Of a stretch of DNA of 64,000 nucleotides, positions 55,968-64,000 are shown piece by piece. Each line of letters begins with the position of its first letter. The first letter of the stretch is position 1. The notes under the pieces were generated by a model. The model did not search any database. It was not told the origin of the DNA and saw only the letters and a program-made list of their open reading frames with translations. This DNA comes from Apiosordaria backusii (lineage: Eukaryota; Ascomycota; Sordariomycetes; Sordariales; Lasiosphaeriaceae), in contig JAUKTV010000002.1 in assembly GCA_030549205.1 (NCBI GenBank), positions 2,604,001 through 2,668,000 of the forward strand, given 5' to 3'. A program made the translations under genes and the position numbers.

Positions 55968-57323
55968 ATGGGGCCCTCGGGTGCACTCTCATCGCTGCCA
56001 AAGCTCATGGCAAGTGTTGGATCTTGGGTCGAGTCGGTCAAATCCTCCCCGCCTCTGCCCATGAGCCCACCCCCAACATCAGAATGTGGCGATAGGAATG
56101 AGGAAGACTCTCGTCTTCAAGAGTACATTGAGGAGGAGATTAGGCAGAGCATCGAACATGACGACGTCGACACGGAGATGGCCGAGTCGGAAGCTTCAAC
56201 ACCGACTTCTGCCAGCAATACTCCTGAATCCCAGTATTTGCGTGGTGGTTACCCAAAGCATCGCCGAACCTCCTATGGGCACTACAGCGCAAGTGCAAGG
56301 TTGGCAATGATTCAAGAAGATGAGCCCCTTGACGACGTCGATGTCTACGAAACAAGCAGTGATTGGGACGACTACGGAACCATCCCCGAGATAATCGGTG
56401 AATATGAGGAAGGGATCAGCCGGCTGGAGGGCAGCGAGGATTGGAATGCGGACCAGAAGAAGGTACACAAGCTGATCTTCATGCGCGGCCTACACCCCAT
56501 GATACCCTCAAACTGGAGGATCTGCTTCAAAATGTGGGGGATCAATCAGCCGCATCTGGACGATGTTTTCACACCTTCGGATAGCGAGAAGCGTGTGGTG
56601 ATCCATGCCTACAAGGGTATTCACGCAGGTAAGAACCTATCATGCCCCTTTTTGGTTGCCAGGGAAACAGTATCTGACATGATAACAGCTGGAAAAGCAC
56701 TCGAGAGCCTCTTTTACCTTTCCCAGTACGTCACAGACTACGAAGAGCTTGGCCTGCAGGATAAGGCGTCCGGGCTCATCGTCAAGGCCATCCGAAATTA
56801 CATCAAGTGGTCCATCAAAGACGCCAGCATCAATCCCCGAAAGGACCTTCCGATCGTCCTAGTGCATGACTATACCGCCCAATTACTCCAAGGCAACTCT
56901 ATTGAGGTCGATCCTGATTCCTCTGCCCTTGATAGCGACGAAGAGCATGACGATGAGGGTAGCGCCTACGATAGACAGGTCGAAGATGTCATGTCTCGCA
57001 GTATCAAGAAGAGGCTGAAGTCCCTGGGCAAACGTTGGCGAACCGTTCTTTTGGAGGGCAACAAATTCGTCGCCAAGCCCCCGACCCTCTACCAGTTTTC
57101 CGTTATTCAGCACATGGTCATGCTGAGCAGCTACGATCCTTCATCGCCAAGCAATCCGATTATCATTCTGGACCAGTTTCCTATGAACGACCGTGGTCAG
57201 TGGCTTTGGAATGCTTTGTCCATTGCCATACCTGTTCACATGGCTCGGGGCGCGTTGCTTGGGTTGCTGGACGTGGAGAGAGTAACCGCAGACTTATCTG
57301 AGTCCAGCGATCCAGACCTGTAG
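55968..57323 (+). CDS. Conserved fungal protein of unknown function (431 aa)
   Basis: Exons 55968-56628 and 56689-57323; the intron is GTAAGA to GATAACAG. The N-terminal ~140 residues are acidic and S/P-rich (PPLPMSPPPTSE, EEDSRLQEYIEEEIRQSIEHD) and probably disordered. The folded part runs LIFMRGLHPMIPSNWRICFKMWG, then ALESLFYLSQYVTDYEEL, IVKAIRNYIKWSIKDA, an acidic loop (DSDEEHDDEGS) and FSVIQHMVMLSSYD. It ends GQWLWNALSIAIPVHMARGALLGL. I have the impression of a widespread all-alpha family in filamentous ascomycetes but know no function. The 60-nt intron is in frame and stop-free, so a retained form with 20 extra residues is possible. Confidence 0.8.
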   Translation: MGPSGALSSLPKLMASVGSWVESVKSSPPLPMSPPPTSECGDRNEEDSRLQEYIEEEIRQSIEHDDVDTEMAESEASTPTSASNTPESQYLRGGYPKHRRTSYGHYSASARLAMIQEDEPLDDVDVYETSSDWDDYGTIPEIIGEYEEGISRLEGSEDWNADQKKVHKLIFMRGLHPMIPSNWRICFKMWGINQPHLDDVFTPSDSEKRVVIHAYKGIHAGKNLSCPFLVARETVSDMITAGKALESLFYLSQYVTDYEELGLQDKASGLIVKAIRNYIKWSIKDASINPRKDLPIVLVHDYTAQLLQGNSIEVDPDSSALDSDEEHDDEGSAYDRQVEDVMSRSIKKRLKSLGKRWRTVLLEGNKFVAKPPTLYQFSVIQHMVMLSSYDPSSPSNPIIILDQFPMNDRGQWLWNALSIAIPVHMARGALLGLLDVERVTADLSESSDPDL

Positions 57324-59893
57324 ACCAATTTGGTGGTCGATGGTGGACATAAGGTTTTGAGGTTTTATTGATGGCTCTTTTTTCTCTCATTTGCTGCTTT
57401 TTGTTTTGGCATCTTGATTTGTTGTGTGGCATTACATATACCCAGGGAGGAATTGAGATTCACCGTGTGCTAGTAGCAGGGTGCTTAATGTGTTCCTGTT
57501 GTACTGTGCTAGCCGAGGCATAAAAACATTTTACAAACCTGATGCTGTACAACAAACATGTGGTTGTTTTATGCTAGGATCTTGCTGGCTTTTTTTACAA
57601 CTCAAGATCCTAGCACTGCGAGAATTTGGAGCATTGTGGGTTTGCGGACTGTACATCTCCGGGAAATATCTCCCAGTAGGATCGCAGCTCTGAAGAAGAG
57701 GGTGTTGAGTATGCCAGATTGCAGTTGGAATCTGGATAGCCAACGGCTACAAAATGTTGGATTTGCAATCCCGATGCCGCAGTGGATCGACAGGATATCC
57801 CATCATGCCGCTAAGATCTTTCTTGTAGGACGAGACCAATCAGCTGACTCCTGATTATCCTGTACCCCGGATTCGGACCTGTTGTCGGTGGAGTACGCTG
57901 TAACGAAGACGCCAGTAGACGCAGCGGAGCCTGGGTCTTTTTTTCTCTAGCCTGACGTCGTTTGGAGACGGAGGTGATGAATCTTTTATTCAACCGAAAC
58001 TACATGGAGAGAAAAAAGAGGCTACTGGTGAAAACCGCGCAAAAGAGCAAACTCAGACTCGCCTGTGTATCTTCGCTTGTAGCTAATTCGAACATCCCAA
58101 TCTTGGGTGATAATGATATCGCGGGGCTTCGCTGATGGAATTGATAAAAAAGCTTGGCAATATCTACACTAAAAGTTATCAAACAGGATGATCAACCGAC
58201 GACGCCGAGATTCCAAGGCAATGCTAAGGCACCAGTCGCGCCGAAAACGGGGCGAATGGGAGACGGCGCAGCAGCCCAAACCGGATTTGGTTTTTCGGGA
58301 TCCAGTTTCATCTGGGGAAGCCGAGATGGTTATCGAAGGTTCGGATAGCAATTGCTGGGGTCGTTGTTGTCTTGATGATCTGATAATCAAATCTAATCAT
58401 TCAGTTCAGGGAGCTGTTTCTGCCCAAGTGACTCCATCAATTGGCCCCGCCCGCCTTACTGTACACCTGATCGCGAGATATGTCCACTTCGTCACGGAGA
58501 AGCGCACAAGCGTCCGGTTCCGTCAAGTCACACGGCATATCGGGTTTGGTGTCGCTGCACTGCTGTCGACGACGAGCCAATCTGAGTTCGAAGTGGAGTT
58601 TGGGTGTCCTGGCATTGCGCAGATCATGGCAGCGCCAAGCTAACCTCCTGATGCGGCGGAGATGGGCCGACTGCGACACCTTGGTCACACAGAGGCGCAA
58701 GCTTCTTTCTCTGGAAAATTGACCATGGCCAGACAATTTCTTGCTGCATATCACGAACATATAGCGCAACGAAAGGCTGCGTTGCGGCAGCGATACCGCA
58801 ATCTCTAGCCTGCCATTTTTCTCACACCGCTTTCTGATGCAGGATTCGCTCTCGCATCTGCCCTACGTAATGGCGGAGGTTCCTGGGAAGTCCCGGTCAA
58901 GACCACCAAGACCCCTGTCTGCTGACATTGTCAGTGCACTGATTCGCCAGACGCGCTTCCAGGTGGACCCAATCTTCCGGGACGGGCTTTCAAACCAGCC
59001 GGCCCTTCCTTTCCTCTCGGGAACAGTCCCAACCACAGGCTTGCCTCTCTAGATTTTAGCTGCCCAAACTGCTGCAAACCCAAGCTATCCATCACCGCAT
59101 CACCAAAGATCAGCAGGACGAACTGGAGACGGAGTCATGAGGTCTTGTAGCCCTGTTCTGCCCCCGTCCTGTTCCCTCGTCAGTTGAATACGGCGTAGCG
59201 TCCTTCGGTCTCCTGGGTCCAGAAAATCAATAGTCCAGGCCTGGAAGACAGATCGGTATCAGATCCCCGGACCCTTCTTCGCTCGGCCTAGATCAGATAA
59301 CCACACCTTGGTGGAGCGGTGGAGCAGGCATCCCACGCAGTTGATCATTTGCACTTGGGGGCTCCCCCTATCCCCCCATGCCTGCCATCTGACAAAATAC
59401 TCTTCGCTTCTAATCTGTTCACCACCTTCTTTCCCTCGTCTAGTCAGCCTTGTTAGACAACATCATCCCACCACGACAGATCAATCAAATCCGTCCTCAG
59501 GCATACCCAATCGCCAGTGGTGTCACTCTCCACTATTATCACCTGCTCCCGTCGAGCAATAGTCGCCTCCTCCAACGGTTCCTTCGGATTCGAATCCATA
59601 GTGGCGTGCTTGCTTTTCTTCTGTCGACGACAGCAACAATCTTCTATCGGTCAAGCAAGGCAATCTCGCTCCCCCTTATAGGCTAGTTACTAGCGCCGCT
59701 CGCATTCTATATAGACAGAAGGCCGATCGTGTTCGACTGGGCTGAGTTTTTGACCCCGCTAGCTGAACGGCTCGACGATAAACCGCGGCCATTCCCGCCA
59801 TATATTGGGGATATTTCACTGTTAACATCAAACGCTCGAGCGAACGTCTACTGTATTAGTAAACAGAGCGAACAGCTGCGCTCGTGATTTGCG
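57324..59893. other. Intergenic region with sre promoter
   Basis: 2.57 kb. A 13-bp hairpin near 57572-57615 is annotated separately. Short ORFs on both strands look random. The sre promoter and leader lie to the right; one AGATAA-type GATA site is visible at about 59294-59301 (ATCAGATAA). Confidence 0.4.
57572..57615. repeat. Perfect 13-bp inverted repeat (hairpin)
   Basis: TGCTAGGATCTTG at 57572-57584 is followed after an 18-nt T-rich loop by its exact complement CAAGATCCTAGCA at about 57603-57615. It lies about 250 nt after the stop of the 431-aa gene, so it may be an RNA hairpin in that 3' region or a remnant of a small inverted-repeat element. Confidence 0.65.
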
Positions 59894-61640
59894 ATGATGG
59901 CGTTATCAGAACCCTCTCCGGTCCCACAATCACCGCTACCGACAGAAACGGCGCAAGCCCCTCGACGAACAGCCCTTCCGTCAAGGCCTGTAACCTCCAA
60001 GGCGGCTGCGGATAATACTCGGCACTCAAAGATGGAATTGACTGGGCAGCCAGATGAAAGATCAGGATCTCAAGGCTCGCCCCAATTATCTCGGGCGTCT
60101 GCTTTTACGCCAAACCCGCCCAGTCCTCCACAATCTATTGCCCAGAGTCCCTCGAGTCAGAGTGTTGCGAGCTCTACTCAAGGCCATAGCGGCCAGGTGT
60201 GCAGGTGAGAAGATATCTTGATTCCCTCGGCCAGCGCCTCTTCTGACACTTTCACAGTAACTGCGGCACAACACAAACCCCTCTTTGGCGAAGATCACCA
60301 CAGGGTGCTACGATTTGTAATGCGTGCGGATTGTATCTAAAGGCTCGAAACACCCACCGGCCAGTTAACCTGAAGCGCCCTCCAAACGTTATTCCCAGCA
60401 CTGCTCGCCAGCCATCAGCCAAGCTCTCACCCAAAGCTCAGGTGGCACTCGCGCCTAGCCCAGCAGCGACGTATGTCAACGCGGATCAGATTTCAACTGG
60501 CACCTGTCCTGGCGGTGGAAAATGCAATGGCACTGGCGGCGCTGAGGGATGTGGTGGCTGCCCCGCGTACAACAACAGGCTGTCAAAGAGTGGCGTCTTG
60601 AGATGCGGGAGTGGTGGGCCATCTGGAGCGAAAGCGCCAGCTCCGAGTAACGGCGATGAACCAACTCCCATCGATATCGGGGCACTCCATATTCAGAGTC
60701 AAAACACGACCGTTGTGATTGCGTGCCAGAACTGCGGGACTACAATCACTCCGCTGTGGCGTAGGGACGAGGCTGGACATACTATCTGCAATGCTTGTGG
60801 TAAGTGATGCGGTTGCTCCTATTGGTATACTCGCCCGATGCTAACCCTCTCATAGGTCTCTACTACAAGCTCCACGGCGTCCACAGACCCGTTACCATGA
60901 AAAAGTCCGTCATCAAGAGAAGGAAGCGCGTCATCCCCGCCGCCGGTGGAAGCCCAGAAATGGAGACCGCCACACTCGACCGCCCCTATTCCCCCTCTCC
61001 AACACCAGAAACGCCAAAAGAACGTGGCACCGTCAACGCAGATGGATCTGTCAACCTCGGTCTCGGGCGGAAACAACAACAACAACAACAACAGCAACAG
61101 CCACAACAGCAACAGGAATCTACTCTGAAATTAGTCCCCGAAGATGTCCTAATGCAAAATCGACAAACGTCCCCAATGCCCTCCAGCGACCTCGCACGAT
61201 ATCACTCCTCCCAACATAATCAGCAGTCACAATCCAAACCGGAATCTCTCAACGACGAGAACCGCCTAGCTCCCCTCATGTCGATTAATATGCTAGACAA
61301 CCGGCAATCGTCACTTTCTCCGGCATCTTTCTTGTCGCCTTCGAGAAAGAGGTCGTTTTCGGCTACTGATCCTGAGGCTGGGGGTCAAGGGGATGGGGAG
61401 CAGACAAAGAGGTTGAGTTCGATTAAGAGTATTTTGAATCCGACGATGGGGAGGCATGATCATGAGGAGGGGGGCAATGGACAGGGGAGGTTACCAAGTC
61501 CCGGGAGTCTGATGGGGAATGGGTCGGGTAGTAGTATGGACGCGAAGGCGGAGAGGAGGGCGGCGTTGGCGTTGGAGGCAGAGAGGATGAGGGAGTTGTT
61601 GAAGCAGAAGGAGAGGGAGTTGGCTGAGTTGGATGGTTGA
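59894..61640 (+). CDS. sre: GATA-factor repressor of siderophore synthesis (SRE/SreA/Urbs1)
   Basis: Exons 59894-60204, 60258-60799 and 60856-61640 give 545 aa. Two GATA zinc fingers are restored by splicing. Finger 1 is C103-x2-C106-x17-C124-x2-C127 with TPLWRRSPQGATI; finger 2 is C260-x2-C263-x17-C281-x2-C284 with TPLWRRDEAGHTI. Between them lies the cysteine-rich region C187-x5-C193-x8-C202-x2-C205 (CPGGGKCNGTGGAEGCGGC). This marks the iron-sensing subfamily and is thought to bind an Fe-S cluster or iron. The factor represses siderophore and iron-uptake genes when iron is sufficient. After finger 2 there is a basic segment (KKSVIKRRKRV), a poly-Q run coded mostly by CAA (about 61072-61115) and a C-terminal coiled coil (ERRAALALEAERMRELLKQK). 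Introns are GTGAGA to TTCACAG and GTAAGT to CTCATAG. Confidence 0.97.
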
Positions 61641-62805
61641 GGGAGTTGGATATGATATCGCATTGGATTCGACAATGGGCTTTGGGGGTATGATTTCTGG
61701 ATACCTTATCATCCCTCAGGATCTTGCTTTCGAGGATGGAGTACCGAGCATAACATCGCTTACGGAGTATGGGCGAGAAAAGCAACATTGAGCTCGCATG
61801 GTTACCAGGAGTTAAAAGGACAGCGCTGGAATGGATAGCGTCTGGCCTTTGGCGTTTGAATGGAAAGAGACTCCCGGTATATATAGTTTGGTTCCTTATG
61901 TGTAGAGGTTACCAAATGATCTTCAATCAATCAATCTTCAACAGCTCTACAGAACCAAGAATATTTCAACTCTTAACTAACGTGTGTAAATATCTCACTG
62001 TAGATCCACTGATGAGCTGTAGACTATATTAAGAGAACCGTGAGAACCTGGTTGCCGGTATTGGACAATGTGTATATATAAAAATAAATGTCTACACTAA
62101 GGAGCGTCCAATTGGGATGAACACCATGAGAGGGGGATGATGTCATACTTGGAGCTTTGCCTTTTTGGGAAGCATATTCGAGACTCGTCTTGACTGTATC
62201 GATGTACACTAGTATTAGGCCGCCCAAGAGTTTACATGAATGCAACACGAGAGTGAACCTTAGCTACAGAAAGAGAAGTTTAACCAAAACAAACCGAATC
62301 TATTTAAGATCATATTTTGATGATGCCTACGGTTTTGAGGTTGGTGTGTTGTCATGACCGGCACCGGGTACGGAGTTGTTGTCGGGTCTGGTTGAGTCGG
62401 GTGTTAGGTAAGTTTCACACGGAAGACTCCGCCGCGCCGCGTCATTTCCGTTTCCAGGTTACTGCCAAAAAGCCCTGGAGCTACCCTGACGTTTCGCAAG
62501 CTTGGTTGACAAGGCAGCTTTCTTCACTCCCTGTCGAGTTTCAACCTCTCTGTTTGCACAACACTCGCACGAAAGTTGAAATTTTTGCTCTTTGCAACCG
62601 TCATTTATCGCGACAAACGTATTCATTTGCCAACGCGGAATTTTGCTAGCTGGCTTACCCGATACAACGACGACGACACATTCTCGAGCGAGACACGGAA
62701 GCGAGACTGCGGACGACATTCGGTCAAACATACCAACGAACGAACGACAGACCGACAGACAAACGAATTGGAATCGGAGATTTATTACACGGATAAACCG
62801 ATACA
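61641..62805. other. sre 3' region and tvp15-like promoter
   Basis: Tandem spacer of about 1.2 kb. The left part is the likely sre 3' region. The leader just before 62806 has ACGAACGA- and GACAGACA-type short tandem runs (about 62733-62765). No gene is seen. Confidence 0.4.
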
Positions 62806-63954
62806 ATGGATTTCTCGAACATTTTGTAGGTTTCAGACTCTTGATTTTATTTCCTTTTGGTCTCTAGATGGGAAGAATTTCTGTAGCGCGATTGGGTGGA
62901 GATGGGAAGGAAGGGAATGTTAAATGGCCGACGGTGACAGCGACGTTGGGCTAGCTCATCGGGTAGACGCAACATCTTTCGCATCTATACAGACGGCTTT
63001 GAACGTTTGATTGGGCTTGCACATTCGAGAAAAGCTGCCAGAGATGAACGCCGATGCTAGGATGGGATCGATGATGGAAGAAAGTGTTGCCTCGACCACT
63101 GATGTTTGACGTCCTGAGCTTCGAGACCCTGCGTCTAGCTCCCGCTTGCTATGTTGCCATGCCCGCGGGGAAAGGGGTGATCTTGGCCAAGGGCTTGGGT
63201 GCGGTGCGCAACATCGGCACTGCGCCAACACGACCAGAGAGAAGGCTTGGAGGTTGTATTGGGTTTCGGAAGACAAACGTGATGGGTTGGATTGTGACTT
63301 GTTCATCACTGATTTCATTATTTCGAGGTCATGGTATCGATGAATATGCGCTAACTATTTTCTTACAGCCGCATCGTGAACCTGGTTGTGGGTGGCCTTA
63401 TGGTCACTGGTGGTGTCTTCCAGTTCTTCCCGATTAGCTTGTAAGTGTGCCCCAGCCCTGTCTTAGTTTTCTCTGGTTTGCAGGGAGGTATGCGACTGTC
63501 TCAATCTTGGGCTTGCGACGACGGACTTCAGTCTGCATTTTATCTCTTCTATTTGCATTGTTTGGCTAGACTGGTAGAATCTCGCTTTCGCCTAAAGGTC
63601 ACCAAAAAAACAGAGCAAAAAGGAGCAGGTGGATGGGTGGGCAAGGTCAAGTCTGATGTCATCGCAAAGTTCTTGCTGAGCAGTTCAAGACATACCTTTT
63701 GCGGTTGAGCTACTTGAGATTTGGTCTGGGATGTTTGCTGATGGCGGTGCTTTGGGTGATAATAGCCAGTCGTCGATTATCGGCGTTTACGTGATCCTCT
63801 TTGGCTTGGGTAAGTCATGGCTTTTGTCCCAAATGCTGGAAAAGAAATATGCTAACAAATAATGTCATAGCCACTGCTCTCCTTGAGTTTCAAATCCCTC
63901 CCCAAGTCTCGCGCTACGGCTCATTCTTGTTCTCGTTCATTGGCCGTGGTATCT
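62806..63954 (+). CDS. tvp15: Tvp15-like Golgi/COPI-associated membrane protein (partial, continues past the right edge)
   Basis: Exons 62806-62825 (20 nt), 63369-63440, 63766-63809 and 63871-63954; the next donor (GTATGT) is at 63955, so the gene continues outside the window. The spliced product reads MDFSNIF, RIVNLVVGGLMVTGGVFQFF, PISFQSS, IIGVYVILFGLATALLEFQI and PPQVSRYGSFLFSFIGRGI. It has at least two hydrophobic spans, as in the Tvp15/COPI-associated protein family of small tetraspan Golgi proteins. Phases agree at all three splices. Introns 1 (543 nt) and 2 (325 nt) are far longer than others here; intron 3 is normal (61 nt, GCTAAC). The tiny first exon rests mainly on family resemblance of the N-terminus. 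Confidence 0.78.
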
Positions 63955-64000
63955 GTATGTATTCATCTTTTGCTGTTTTCTTGGTCAGAGAGAGGTGTGC

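Noticed and set aside
59580..59600. GGATTCGAATCC resembling a tRNA B box
   Set aside because: No matching acceptor stem, D arm or anticodon arm can be folded around it, and the palindrome alone is not enough.
63084..63437. 117-codon frame inside the first intron of the Tvp15-like gene
   Set aside because: It reads through the acceptor and exon 2 in the wrong phase. The spliced phase gives the conserved membrane segments.

Overview
The window is nuclear DNA of a filamentous ascomycete, most likely in Sordariomycetes and probably near Sordariales. Evidence: genes are cut by short introns (mostly 50-85 nt) with GTAAGT/GTGAGT/GTATGT donors and CTAAC/CTGAC-type branch sites. The protein set is fungal (arg-2 with its arginine attenuator peptide, a two-finger GATA iron repressor, a SUN-family wall protein, conventional kinesin of Neurospora size). 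Two blocks are stripped to AT with almost no open reading frames, as repeat-induced point mutation (RIP) produces. There are no operons; genes lie on both strands.

Layout. 1-3246 has no gene and includes an AT-rich relic (about 1560-2650). A Clr2-like silencing factor (3247-5038, -) diverges from a small coiled-coil ORF (5395-5661, +). A SUN-domain wall protein (8153-9686, +) converges on Csn12 (11094-12897, -). A mitochondrial acetyl-CoA acetyltransferase (13365-14793, -) diverges from Rad6/Ubc2 (15650-16343, +), followed by kinesin-1 (17688-20720, +). A membrane-anchored aspartic-protease-like protein (23043/23918-25983, -) borders a gene-poor stretch. That stretch holds a 4.1-kb RIP-mutated element with terminal inverted repeats and TA flanks (28481-32572). 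A predicted GPI-anchored S/T/P-rich surface protein follows (34736-37186, +).

Next come four minus-strand genes: arg-2 (38666-40090) with a spliced uORF (40168-40531), electron-transfer flavoprotein beta subunit (41352-42322), a Gcs1-type ArfGAP (42733-44051) and a two-RRM RNA-binding protein (45094-46656). Then Tah18 (49317-51766, +), an Acinus-like SAP/RRM protein (52640-54826, -), a conserved fungal protein of unknown function (55968-57323, +), the SRE/SreA GATA repressor (59894-61640, +) and a truncated Tvp15-like Golgi protein that runs off the right edge (62806->64000, +).

Most genes are housekeeping: ubiquitin conjugation, transport, mitochondrial metabolism, arginine synthesis, Fe-S assembly, iron regulation and RNA processing. 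The most striking observation is that the arg-2 attenuator uORF is split over three exons, with a 13-nt micro-exon that carries the codon for the essential Asp12. Skipping that exon would destroy the arrest peptide. Two coding regions (the ETF-beta last exon and the aspartic-protease-like tail) do not join in frame with canonical introns and may carry real or assembly indels. All exon boundaries were derived by eye from splice signals and reading-frame continuity; no database search was run.
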